Source of the DNA: CAG-791 sp963650385
GTDB lineage: Bacteria > Bacillota > Clostridia > Lachnospirales > Lachnospiraceae
Direction of reading: 5' to 3'
DNA length: 64,000 bases
Assembly (NCBI GenBank): GCA_963650385.1
Contig: CAVJLL010000010.1
Coordinates: forward strand, 1-64,000
This document shows, piece by piece, positions 41,037 to 49,456 of the stretch; the first letter of the stretch is position 1; every line of letters starts with the position of its first letter. A program made the position numbers and the translations under genes. Below the pieces are notes generated by a model. That model was not told the DNA's origin and ran no database searches. It saw only the letters and a program-made list of their open reading frames with translations.

Positions 41037-43037
41037 ATGTTCAAATCGGCAAAAAATACGCAGCAGGAATCGGAGCATACGTTTAATTATGCGAAGTTCT
41101 GGCGGCGCATCGTCCTGATTGTATACGATATATTGAGCGTGATTTTTGCGAGTTATTTTTCGCTCCTGATCCGCTATGAGTTTCAGCCGTCGGAGATCCC
41201 GGATTACTTCTATCTGCCGGTGATGGATGCGCTCCCGCTCACGATTGCGGTGACGCTCGCCATGTTCTGGCTGTTCCGCCTCTACGATTCGCTCTGGGCC
41301 TTTGCGGGAGAGACGGAGCTGCAGAATCTCGTGTTCGCCAATGTATCGGCGGCGGTTCTGAATGTGGGAATTCTGCATCTGAACCGGCACGATGTGCAGG
41401 CGGTTCCGAAGAGCTATTATTTTCTCTACATGTTCCTGATGATTTCCCTGACATTTGTCAGCCGGTTTTCCTACCGGTTCCTGCGCGGGGTCAAGCATAA
41501 AAACGCCAACCGCAGCAATGCGACGAACGTCATGGTCATCGGAGCCGGAGAAGCGGGGAATATCATTGTCCGCGAGATCCTGAATTCACATTATTCGACG
41601 ATGAGCCTCAAGTGCCTGATTGACGATTCGCAGGACAAATGGGGCAAATACATTCAGGGCGTCAAGGTGGTCGGCGGCCGTGAGCAGATCCCGGAGGCGG
41701 TGCAGCAGTACGACATTGACGAGATCATCGTTGCCATTCCGTCGCTTTCGCGGGCCCAGCTGAAGGGGATCCTGGACATCTGCAAGGAAACCAAGTGCAA
41801 GATGCGTACGCTCCCCGGCATTTATCAGCTGGTGAACGGCGAGGTCAGCGTTTCCAAGCTTCATGATGTAGAGGTGGAGGATCTTCTGGGACGGGATCCG
41901 GTGAAGGTCGACCTGGATTCCATCATCGGCTATGTGCAGGGAAAGGTGGTCTGCGTCACCGGAGGCGGCGGCTCCATCGGCTCGGAGCTGTGCCGGCAGA
42001 TTGCGGGGCATCATCCGCGGCAGCTGATCCTGATTGACATCTATGAGAACAGCGCCTATGACGTGCAGCAGGAGCTGCGCCGCCGGTATCCGGATCTGGA
42101 TCTGGTGGTGCTGATTGCATCCGTTCGGAACGAGAAGCGCATCAACTGGATTTTCGACAAATACCGGCCGGACATCGTCTACCATGCCGCCGCGCACAAG
42201 CATGTGCCCCTCATGGAGGTCAGCCCCTGTGAGTCCATCAAGAACAATGTATTCGGCACCTTCAATACGGCAATGGCAGCTGCGGCCTGCGGCACAGAGC
42301 GCTTCGTCATGATATCCACGGACAAGGCGGTCAATCCCACCAACATCATGGGAGCCTCCAAGCGCATCTGCGAGATGATCATTCAGGTGTTCAACCGTCA
42401 CTATGCGTGCAATTTCGTTGCGGTGCGCTTCGGCAATGTTCTGGGCTCCAACGGAAGCGTCATTCCGCTGTTCAAGAAGCAGATCGCGGCCGGCGGGCCG
42501 GTGACGGTGACGGATCCGAACATCATCCGCTACTTTATGACCATTCCGGAGGCCGTTTCCCTGGTGCTGCAGGCCGGCGCCTACGCAAAGGGCGGAGAAA
42601 TCTTTATTCTGGATATGGGTGAGCCGGTCCGCATTCTGGACCTGGCGGAGAACCTGATCAAGCTTTCCGGCTATAAGGTGGGAGAGGACATCAAGATTGT
42701 CTTTACAGGGCTTCGCCCCGGTGAGAAGCTGTACGAAGAGATGCTCATGAATGAAGAGGGCATGAAGGATACGGCAAACCGGCAGATCCACATCGGAAAG
42801 CCGCTGGAGATCAACGAGGAGAACTTTTTCGTACAGCTCCAGCGCCTCAAGGAGGCGGCATACGAGGAGTCGCCGGCCATCCGGGAGCTGGTGCGCGAAA
42901 TCGTTCCGACCTACCGCAGGAACACCGAGGTAAACCGGGAGCGCATTCACGAGGAGCTTGAGAAGCAGCAGAAGCGAATGGAAGCGGGACACGATGACCG
43001 CACGCATGAGTCGGAGGTCATCCGCACCCAGCGCTGA
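41037..43037 (+). CDS. Membrane UDP-sugar 4,6-dehydratase, PglF/WbpM/CapD-like
   Basis: A 666-residue protein. Four membrane segments at the N terminus (residues ~20-140) precede a CoA-binding-like Rossmann domain (VIGAGEAGNIIVREIL) and an extended SDR domain with VTGGGGSIGSELCRQIA. The active-site region reads STDKAVNPTNIMGASKR: Met replaces the usual SDR Tyr while the Lys is kept, the arrangement of PglF/WbpM UDP-GlcNAc 4,6-dehydratases. The product is a 4-keto-6-deoxy sugar for the adjacent aminotransferase. ATG 41037 is 8 bp after the preceding stop. Confidence 0.92.
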   Translation: MFKSAKNTQQESEHTFNYAKFWRRIVLIVYDILSVIFASYFSLLIRYEFQPSEIPDYFYLPVMDALPLTIAVTLAMFWLFRLYDSLWAFAGETELQNLVFANVSAAVLNVGILHLNRHDVQAVPKSYYFLYMFLMISLTFVSRFSYRFLRGVKHKNANRSNATNVMVIGAGEAGNIIVREILNSHYSTMSLKCLIDDSQDKWGKYIQGVKVVGGREQIPEAVQQYDIDEIIVAIPSLSRAQLKGILDICKETKCKMRTLPGIYQLVNGEVSVSKLHDVEVEDLLGRDPVKVDLDSIIGYVQGKVVCVTGGGGSIGSELCRQIAGHHPRQLILIDIYENSAYDVQQELRRRYPDLDLVVLIASVRNEKRINWIFDKYRPDIVYHAAAHKHVPLMEVSPCESIKNNVFGTFNTAMAAAACGTERFVMISTDKAVNPTNIMGASKRICEMIIQVFNRHYACNFVAVRFGNVLGSNGSVIPLFKKQIAAGGPVTVTDPNIIRYFMTIPEAVSLVLQAGAYAKGGEIFILDMGEPVRILDLAENLIKLSGYKVGEDIKIVFTGLRPGEKLYEEMLMNEEGMKDTANRQIHIGKPLEINEENFFVQLQRLKEAAYEESPAIRELVREIVPTYRRNTEVNRERIHEELEKQQKRMEAGHDDRTHESEVIRTQR

Positions 43038-43045
43038 TCGGCGGA

Positions 43046-43111
43046 TTTCAGCCATGAATCTGTCTGCGGGCAGAGGTTTCACGCTGAAATTCGGCGGGTG
43101 CTGAACAGATG
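43046..43111 (+). repeat. Intercistronic palindromic repeat, copy 4 (before PglE-like gene)
   Basis: The left arm TTTCAGCC and right arm GGGTGCTGAACAG enclose TGAATCTGTCTGCGGGCAG and TTTCACGCTGAAATTCGG. Relative to copies 1 and 3 several bases differ on both sides of the apical stem (TCTGCGGGCAGA), consistent with a maintained hairpin. An ATG inside its right end (43109) is not the likely start; the AGGAGG site precedes ATG 43130. Confidence 0.78.
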
Positions 43112-43129
43112 AACAGACAGGAGGCAGCA

Positions 43130-44269
43130 ATGAGCGGCAAAATATATCTTTCCAGTCCAACCATGCACGGCGATGAGCAGCGGTTTGTGCAGGAGGCCTT
43201 TGACACCAACTGGGTGGCACCTCTCGGACCGAATGTAGATGCCTTTGAAAAGGACATCACATCGTACCTCGGCATCGGCCATGCAGCGGCGCTGTCCGCA
43301 GGGACCGCGGCCATTCATCTGGCAGTCCGCCTGCTGAACATTCAGCCGGGAGATGTGGTGTTCTGCACCTCCATGACCTTTGCGGCAACCTGCAATCCGG
43401 TGGCCTATGAGAGAGGGCAGCTTGTCTTCATTGATTCGGAGAGAGACACCTGGAATATGTCTCCGGATGCGCTGCGCCTTGCCTTTGACAAATATCCAAG
43501 CGTAAAGGCTGTGCTGTGCGCGGATCTGTACGGAACGCCGGCCCGGCTCGACGAGATTGAAGCCATCTGCCGGGAGCACGATACGCCGCTGATCGAGGAT
43601 GCCGCCGAGGCGCTCGGCAGCAGTTGGAAGGGGAAGCGCTGCGGAACCTATGGAACGTTCGGCATTCTGTCCTTCAACGGCAACAAGATCATTACCACCT
43701 CCGGCGGCGGCATGCTGGTGTCGGAGGATGAGGAGGCCATTCGCCATGCGCGGTTTCTCGCCACGCAGGCAAGGGAGCCCGTGCCGTATTACCTTCATAA
43801 GGAGCTCGGCTTCAATTACCGGATGAGCAATCTCCTCGCCGGTGTCGGCCGCGGACAGATGCTGCACCTGGATGAGCACATCGCGCAGAAAAAAGCGATT
43901 TACCAGTATTATAAAAACGCCTTTGCAGACATTGATGTCATTGAGATGAATCCGTTGGGCGGGCCGGAGGCGGACTGCAACAACTGGCTCTCCTGCATCA
44001 CATTGAAGGAAGAGTCTGCGGTGAAGCCGATGGATATTTTCGCTGCACTGCAGAAGGAGAACATCGACTCCCGGCCGATCTGGAACCCGATGAACAACCA
44101 GCCGGTGTACGAGGGCTGTGATTTTATTGCGGACCCGGAGGGGAAAGAGAGTAAGGCCGGATCCATCTGCATGGATATTTATAATCGCGGGCTGTGCCTT
44201 CCCTCCGACAATAAGAACACAGAGGAGGATATGGCGCGCATCGTATCCATCATCCGCGGACTCTTTTAG
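43130..44269 (+). CDS. UDP-4-keto-6-deoxysugar aminotransferase, PglE-like (DegT family)
   Basis: A 379-residue PLP enzyme. The start at 43130 has a perfect AGGAGG site and gives MSGKIYLSSPTMHGDEQRFV. It contains VAPLGPNVDAFE, LSAGTAAIHLAVRLL, LIEDAAEALGSSW and the PLP lysine in SFNGNKIITTSGGG, matching PglE and LegC/PerA-type sugar aminotransferases. With the PglF-like dehydratase upstream it should make a UDP-4-amino-4,6-dideoxy sugar (as in bacillosamine synthesis). In the classical route PglD would then N-acetylate the 4-amino group; no PglD is seen here. Confidence 0.92.
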   Translation: MSGKIYLSSPTMHGDEQRFVQEAFDTNWVAPLGPNVDAFEKDITSYLGIGHAAALSAGTAAIHLAVRLLNIQPGDVVFCTSMTFAATCNPVAYERGQLVFIDSERDTWNMSPDALRLAFDKYPSVKAVLCADLYGTPARLDEIEAICREHDTPLIEDAAEALGSSWKGKRCGTYGTFGILSFNGNKIITTSGGGMLVSEDEEAIRHARFLATQAREPVPYYLHKELGFNYRMSNLLAGVGRGQMLHLDEHIAQKKAIYQYYKNAFADIDVIEMNPLGGPEADCNNWLSCITLKEESAVKPMDIFAALQKENIDSRPIWNPMNNQPVYEGCDFIADPEGKESKAGSICMDIYNRGLCLPSDNKNTEEDMARIVSIIRGLF

Positions 44270-44322
44270 ATCGGAAAACCTCAATGCGGCCGCCCTGAGC
44301 GGTGACGAGTATGGAGCATGGC

Positions 44323-44955
44323 ATGATTTATCGCAGAGTTGTCAAACGGATTCTGGACATTATACTGGCTTTGATCGGACTCATTGTGCTGAGTCCGGTC
44401 TTTCTGATTGTAACGGTGCTCGTGCGGGTGAAGCTGGGATCGCCGGTTTTCTTTCATCAGGATCGGCCGGGCAGAGACGGGAAGATTTTCGGCCTTCTGA
44501 AATTCCGCTCCATGACGGATGCAAGGGATGCCGACGGGAATCTCCTGCCGGATGCCATGCGCCTTCCGAAATTCGGCCGGATTCTCCGCGCAACGAGTCT
44601 GGATGAGCTCCCGGAATTCGTGAATATCCTGAAGGGCGATATGTCCTTTGTGGGACCGAGGCCCCTTCTGGTCCGGTACCTTCCCTACTATACCGAGGAG
44701 GAAATGCACCGGCACGACGTTCGGCCGGGACTGACCGGATTGGCTCAGATTCACGGCCGGAATGCCCTGAACTGGGAGGACCGGTTCCGGTATGACCTTG
44801 ACTATGTGGAGCACTGCAGCCTGGCACTGGATGTGTCGATTGTGCTGCAGACGGTCGGAAAGGTGCTGCACCATTCCGGTGTGCAGTCGGGCGCGGAGCA
44901 GACCATTCCGGATCTGGACGTCTACCGCAGGGGAAAGGAGCGGCATGAGAACTGA
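44323..44955 (+). CDS. Undecaprenyl-phosphate sugar phosphotransferase, PglC-like
   Basis: A 210-residue monotopic phosphoglycosyl transferase. The start at 44323 gives MIYRRVVKRILDIILALIGL, the usual PglC/WcaJ N terminus with its single re-entrant membrane helix; GTG 44302 and ATG 44311 are alternatives. Signature blocks are FFHQDRPGRDGKIFGLLKFR, the RATSLDELPEF Asp-Glu catalytic dyad, and FVGPRPLL. It transfers a sugar-1-phosphate to undecaprenyl phosphate, starting the glycan. Genes for making the likely 4-aminosugar lie directly upstream. Confidence 0.93.
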   Translation: MIYRRVVKRILDIILALIGLIVLSPVFLIVTVLVRVKLGSPVFFHQDRPGRDGKIFGLLKFRSMTDARDADGNLLPDAMRLPKFGRILRATSLDELPEFVNILKGDMSFVGPRPLLVRYLPYYTEEEMHRHDVRPGLTGLAQIHGRNALNWEDRFRYDLDYVEHCSLALDVSIVLQTVGKVLHHSGVQSGAEQTIPDLDVYRRGKERHEN

Positions 44956-45982
44956 GAAACGGATTCCGCTCTTTGAAAAGGAACTTCCGGAGACACCGAT
45001 TGTGAAGCTCTCCGGACTTTACGATGGAGAGAGTGGAAATGAAATCTATATTAAGCGGGATGATTTCATTCCGTTTTCCTTCGGCGGCAACAAGGCGAGG
45101 AAGGCCGCGTATTTTTACCGGGAAATCCGGGAAAAGCATCCGGATGTCGTCATGACCTACGGCTCGGAGGCATCCAATCACTGCCGGATCATTGCAAATC
45201 TGGCGGCGTCGCTGGGGATCCCCTGTCACATCATTTCGGCCGGGGGCGAGGAGTCGGAGAGCGGACGCCCGCTGTTCAACCGGCAGCTGGTCATGCGGTT
45301 CGGAGCGAGTGTCGAAACCGTCCCTGTGGAGCAGGTGCACGACACCATTGAGCGCCGGATGCAGGAATTCCGGGATGCCGGGAAAATCCCTTATTTTATC
45401 CAGGGCGGCGGTCATGGGAATGCCGGAACGCAGAGCTATGTGGATGCCTTTTATGAGATCCGCCGGCAGGAGGAGTGCATGGGACTGCAGTTTTCCCATA
45501 TCTTTCACGCAAGCGGAACCGGCTCCACACAGGCGGGGCTCGTCTGCGGGAAGGAGCTGAGCGGCTCTTCGGACCGAATTGTCGGCATCAGCATTGCAAG
45601 GACCTGCCCGCGCGGCAAAGACGTGGTGCGGGAGAGCATACTGGATTATTACAGAATGCTCGGCGGACATGCAGAGGGGGAGCTTTCTGCGTGGATGCGC
45701 ATGGTGAAGCGCACGGCCGCCGCGAATCCGGAAGAGCTTTTCCGAGAGGAGGACCTTATTTTTGAGGACGGATACCGGCTCGGAGGGTACGGCAGCTCCA
45801 CGGAAGAGGAGAAGGCGTGCCTTACGCAAGTGATGGAGCAAGACGGAATCCCTATGGATACCACCTATGTGGGCAAGGCCTTTTTCGGGATGCTGGAATA
45901 TATAAAAGAGCACAATATCCGCGGAGAGAAGATACTGTTCATTCACACGGGCGGAACGCCGCTATACTTCGACACTTTATGA
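44945..45982 (+). CDS. PLP enzyme of the ACC deaminase / D-cysteine desulfhydrase family
   Basis: A 345-residue fold-type II PLP enzyme. ATG 44945 (AAAGGAG upstream) overlaps the PglC-like gene by 11 bp. The PLP lysine lies in FGGNKARKA after YIKRDD, with TYGSEASNHC and GGGHGNAGTQSY as in ACC deaminase/D-Cys desulfhydrase-like proteins, and HASGTGSTQAGL as the phosphate-binding loop. Known members deaminate or desulphurate amino acids; others act on D-amino acids. Its insertion between an initiating transferase and an ATP-grasp gene suggests it prepares an amino acid for glycan decoration (inference); a simple catabolic enzyme is the alternative. Confidence 0.8.
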   Translation: MRTEKRIPLFEKELPETPIVKLSGLYDGESGNEIYIKRDDFIPFSFGGNKARKAAYFYREIREKHPDVVMTYGSEASNHCRIIANLAASLGIPCHIISAGGEESESGRPLFNRQLVMRFGASVETVPVEQVHDTIERRMQEFRDAGKIPYFIQGGGHGNAGTQSYVDAFYEIRRQEECMGLQFSHIFHASGTGSTQAGLVCGKELSGSSDRIVGISIARTCPRGKDVVRESILDYYRMLGGHAEGELSAWMRMVKRTAAANPEELFREEDLIFEDGYRLGGYGSSTEEEKACLTQVMEQDGIPMDTTYVGKAFFGMLEYIKEHNIRGEKILFIHTGGTPLYFDTL

Positions 45983-46062
45983 GGATTGCGGGAGCGCAGC
46001 AATCCGGTATCCGTTGGGGGCGAATTTATGAACCCAACATCATACTATGAATCAACGGGAGA
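45983..46062 (+). other. Two hairpins upstream of the ATP-grasp gene
   Basis: The 93-bp gap carries GGATTGC/GCAATCC (about 45983-46005) and a larger pairing CCGTTG (46011-46016) with CAACGG (46053-46058) that encloses GGGTT/AACCC-type pairing. No U-tract follows, so intracistronic processing or translational control is more likely than termination. Confidence 0.45.
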
Positions 46063-46075
46063 ATGAGAGGCAGCG

Positions 46076-47104
46076 ATGCAGACACAGGACAACATCAATA
46101 TTCTGATTCTGAGCGCGGGAACGCGCAACAAGGTGGTGCAGGCCTTCCGGCAGGCGCTGGCAGGGAAGGGAAAGGTCGTTGCTACCGATGCCTCTGCACT
46201 GGCGCCGGCCCTGTACGATGCGGATAAGGCGTATGTGGTCCCCCGGATCACGGCGCCGGATTATCTTGACCGGATCCTGGAAATCTGCCGGAAGGAGAAC
46301 ATCCGCGGAACGTTTTCCCTGATTGATCCGGAGCTTTCGCTCCTGGCAAGGGAGCGGGCACGCTTTGAGGGGATCGGCGTCACCCCGGTGGTCTCTCCGT
46401 ATGAGCTATGCGAAACCTGTCTGGATAAATACAGAATGTACCGCCTCCTGCAGGAGAAGGGCATCCGGACAGCAAGGTGCTGGACCGGGAAAGAGGAGTT
46501 TCTCGCCGCAGCGGCCCGGCAGGAGGCGGCGTTTCCTGTTTTTGTAAAGCCGCAGAAGGGGAGCGCCAGCCTCAACATCAATCTGGTACAGAATCAGGAG
46601 ACTCTGGAAACGCTCTTTGACAATTATGAGGAGCTCATGATACAGGAGCTGATGCGAGGGCAAGAGTACGGGTGCGACCTGTATGTGGATCTTATTTCCG
46701 GCAAATGCACCTCGATTTTCTTGAAAAAAAAGCTCCGCATGCGCGCCGGGGAGACGGACAAATCCGTGTCCGTAAAGGATGAAGTGCTCTTTGCAAAGCT
46801 GGCGGCGTTTGCCGAGGAGTGCGGCTTCCGCGGGATGATTGACATCGATCTGTTCCATGATGAGCATGGGATGGAGAATGAGTCGGCGCAGATTCCGGAG
46901 GGCGAGTGGTATCTTTCGGAGGTAAATCCCCGGTTCGGCGGCGGGTATCCGCATGCCTATGCCTGCGGCGCGGATTTTCCTGCGCAGCTGGTGCAGAATC
47001 TTCAGGGAATCGGGAACAGCCCCCGGATCGGAGACTATGAGACGGGCATTTATATGATGAAATACAACGAAATTGCCATCTGCAGGGAGAGTGAGCTGGT
47101 ATGA
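46076..47104 (+). CDS. ATP-grasp domain ligase (CarB-like)
   Basis: A 342-residue single-chain ATP-grasp protein. An N-terminal pre-ATP-grasp Rossmann part (ILILSAGTRNKVVQAFRQAL) is followed by the ATP-grasp fold: PVFVKPQKGSAS (ATP lysine/phosphate loop), MIQELMRGQEYGCDL, and the Mg-binding block SEVNPRFGGGYPHA. These ligases form an amide or peptide bond from a carboxylate via acyl phosphate. In this cluster, with no PglD, it could couple an amino or other acid to a 4-amino sugar. The acceptor is an inference. The stop overlaps the next GT4 start by 4 bp. Confidence 0.85.
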   Translation: MQTQDNINILILSAGTRNKVVQAFRQALAGKGKVVATDASALAPALYDADKAYVVPRITAPDYLDRILEICRKENIRGTFSLIDPELSLLARERARFEGIGVTPVVSPYELCETCLDKYRMYRLLQEKGIRTARCWTGKEEFLAAAARQEAAFPVFVKPQKGSASLNINLVQNQETLETLFDNYEELMIQELMRGQEYGCDLYVDLISGKCTSIFLKKKLRMRAGETDKSVSVKDEVLFAKLAAFAEECGFRGMIDIDLFHDEHGMENESAQIPEGEWYLSEVNPRFGGGYPHAYACGADFPAQLVQNLQGIGNSPRIGDYETGIYMMKYNEIAICRESELV

Positions 47105-48213
47105 GTGAGAAGAAAACCATTCTGATTCTGGCCAATTCCTCCGGCGGACTGTACGACTTTCGAAATGAGCTGGTAGTAAAGCTCCTGGAGCGCTACCGGG
47201 TCGTGGCCAGTCTTCCGGATACGGTCAAGACGCAGCTCCTGGAGCAGGAGGGAGTCGTCGTTGAGATGACCCGCATCAACCGGCGCGGCATGAATCCTGC
47301 ACAGGACCTTCAGCTATTGCATGCCTACGAGCGGCTGGTCCGCAAATACAGGCCGTCCCTCGTCCTTACCTATACCATCAAGCCGAATGTCTACGGAGGC
47401 TATGTCTGCCGGAAGGCGGGGATTCCGTACATTGCCACCATCACGGGACTGGGCAGCACATTTCAGAAGAGCGGACCGCTCCTCATGCTGGTGGAGAGGC
47501 TGTATTACGAGGGACTTAAAAAGGCGAGCTGCGTGTTCTTTCAGAACGTGGAAAACCGCCTGATCTTCCGCAGAGCCGGACTCATCCATGGAAAGGACCG
47601 TCTGGTTCCGGGGTCCGGCGTCAATCTGAAGGTCTGGCAGCCGCTCCCCTATCCGGAGGGTGAGGGCACCAGATTCCTCTATGTAGGACGCGTGATGAAG
47701 GAGAAGGGCATCGAGGAATTCCTGCGGGCGGCAGAGGTGCTGCACTCCGAGCAGGTGACCTTTGCGATCTGCGGGTACTGCGATGAGGATTATCAGGAGG
47801 AGCTCGATGCCAGAAGCCTGCGGGGAGAAATTGTGCAGCTGGGCTTCCATCCGGACATGCACGAATACTATAAGGCGTGCTCTGCGGTGGTTATGCCGAC
47901 CTGGCATGAAGGAATGTCCAATGTACTGATGGAGGCGTCTGCCTGTGCAAGGCCGGTCATTGCGTCCAACATTTCGGGGTGTCGCGAGATTTTTGAGGAC
48001 GGCGTGACGGGATATGGCTTTGCGCCGCATTCTGCCAATGAGCTGATCCGCACCCTGCGGCACTTTCTGACCATCAACCGCTCACAGCGGGCGGCCATGG
48101 GCGAGGCGGCGAGACAGAAGATGGTGGAGGAATTTGACCGCGAAAAGGTGGCGGCCGAGTACCTCGAGGAAATCGAAGCGGCGCTTGCGCCCGCCGGGCA
48201 GACAGCCGGGTGA
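47101..48213 (+). CDS. Glycosyltransferase family 4, PglA-like
   Basis: A 370-residue GT-B enzyme. The N-terminal half has TLANS-type opening ILANSSGGLYDFRNELV and LVLTYTIKPNVYGGYVCR, close to PglA (which adds GalNAc to undecaprenyl-PP-bacillosamine). The C-terminal donor domain has FLYVGRVMKEKGIEEFL, MPTWHEGMSNVLMEASACAR and ASNISGCREIFEDGVTG (the E-x7-E region). The second sugar of the repeat is its likely product. It overlaps the ATP-grasp gene by 4 bp, so the ligase and this transferase are probably coupled. Confidence 0.88.
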   Translation: MSEKKTILILANSSGGLYDFRNELVVKLLERYRVVASLPDTVKTQLLEQEGVVVEMTRINRRGMNPAQDLQLLHAYERLVRKYRPSLVLTYTIKPNVYGGYVCRKAGIPYIATITGLGSTFQKSGPLLMLVERLYYEGLKKASCVFFQNVENRLIFRRAGLIHGKDRLVPGSGVNLKVWQPLPYPEGEGTRFLYVGRVMKEKGIEEFLRAAEVLHSEQVTFAICGYCDEDYQEELDARSLRGEIVQLGFHPDMHEYYKACSAVVMPTWHEGMSNVLMEASACARPVIASNISGCREIFEDGVTGYGFAPHSANELIRTLRHFLTINRSQRAAMGEAARQKMVEEFDREKVAAEYLEEIEAALAPAGQTAG

Positions 48214-48234
48214 TGGAGTTGCCGCTGGCTTGCG

Positions 48235-48267
48235 CCTCTGACGCTGCGGCCATTGCAGCGGCAGAGG
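48235..48267 (+). other. Strong GC-rich hairpin between GT4 genes
   Basis: CCTCTG-A-CGCTGC pairs with GCAGCG-G-CAGAGG around a GGCCATT loop. No T-run follows. It may stabilise or separate the transcript between two glycosyltransferase genes, or be an unrelated palindrome. Confidence 0.5.
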
Positions 48268-48286
48268 GCCCGAAGAGAACGGATAT

Positions 48287-49414
48287 ATGAAGAAAATCGC
48301 ATTTCATTTAAACTGTCTGGTGCACGGGGGAGCGGAGCGCGTGGTCTCCAATCTGGCGAACAAATTCGCCAGTGAGGGCTACGATGTCTACGTCACCGTG
48401 GAGTGGATTGACAAGGACGAGTTCTGGCTGGATCCGCGGGTGCACCACGTCAATGTCGGTCTGAAGCCGGAGGATGAGAGCAAGGGGAGATGGGTGAAGT
48501 TCTATCTGCGCATTCATTACCTGCGTCAGTTCCTGAAGGAGGTACAGCCGGACATCGTCTGCGCCTTTATGCATCGCCCGAATTTCCGTGCACTGACGGC
48601 AGCGCTGGGACTGAAGGTTCCGGTCATCATCTCCATCCGCAACAATCCTGCACCGTTTTACAGCGCATTTACGGACAAGCTCCAGATCCGTCTCCTGTTC
48701 CCGAAGGCGGCGGGCTGTGTCTACCAGACCCAGGAGCAGCGGGAGTTCTTCCGGCCCTATCTGCAGGAGAATTCGCGCGTGATTTTAAACCCGGTGAATC
48801 AGAAATACATTGATCTGCCGGACCCGGATTATGATCACCAGGAAAAGGTGGTGGTGCAGAGCTCCCGGCTGGTGGACTTTAAAAATCAGGCGATGCTCCT
48901 GCGTGCCTTTGCCCGGGTGCACCAAAGCCATCCGGACTGGTCGCTTAAAATCTATGGACCGGATGCAGAGGATGGAACCAGGGAGAAGCTCGAGGAGATC
49001 ATCTGCAGGAATGGCGCCAAGGATTGGATGCAGCTGATGGGAGGAACCGACCGCCTCGAGGAGCTGATTCCGAAGGCATCCATTTACACACTGCCCTCGG
49101 ACTATGAGGGTATGCCGAATGCACTGATGGAGGCCATGGCCATGGGTATGCCGTGCATTTCGACGGATTGCCCCGCGGGCGCTCCCAGAATTCTGATTCA
49201 GGACGGCGTCAACGGGCTCCTTATTCCGGTCGGCGATGAGGACGCGATGGCTGCGGCCATTACACGTCTCATTGAGGATCCGGCGCTTCGCAGGCGCCTC
49301 GGACAGGAGGCGAGGAAAATCCGGGAGATTGCCGGAACGGATACCATTTACGAGCAGTGGAAGGATTACATGCTGGAGGTGCTGGAGCAGTATCCGGCAA
49401 AGAACAGGGCATAA
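48287..49414 (+). CDS. Glycosyltransferase family 4
   Basis: A 375-residue GT-B enzyme starting MKKIAFHLNCLVHGGAERVV, the usual GT4 Gly-rich acceptor-side motif. Donor domain: VVVQSSRLVDFKNQ, SDYEGMPNALMEAMAMGMP and STDCPAGAPRILIQDGVNG. Closely related to the next gene product, with which it shares the C-terminal motif pattern, so the two probably arose by duplication and add successive related sugars (inference), as PglH/PglJ do. Confidence 0.9.
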   Translation: MKKIAFHLNCLVHGGAERVVSNLANKFASEGYDVYVTVEWIDKDEFWLDPRVHHVNVGLKPEDESKGRWVKFYLRIHYLRQFLKEVQPDIVCAFMHRPNFRALTAALGLKVPVIISIRNNPAPFYSAFTDKLQIRLLFPKAAGCVYQTQEQREFFRPYLQENSRVILNPVNQKYIDLPDPDYDHQEKVVVQSSRLVDFKNQAMLLRAFARVHQSHPDWSLKIYGPDAEDGTREKLEEIICRNGAKDWMQLMGGTDRLEELIPKASIYTLPSDYEGMPNALMEAMAMGMPCISTDCPAGAPRILIQDGVNGLLIPVGDEDAMAAAITRLIEDPALRRRLGQEARKIREIAGTDTIYEQWKDYMLEVLEQYPAKNRA

Positions 49415-49456
49415 GACGGAGCCGGGCAGGGCGGTCACGGACAGGAGAAAAGCGGA

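Noticed and set aside
41586..43220. 544-codon minus-strand frame over the PglF-like gene
   Set aside because: Antisense to a highly conserved dehydratase and its repeat; no recognisable domain.
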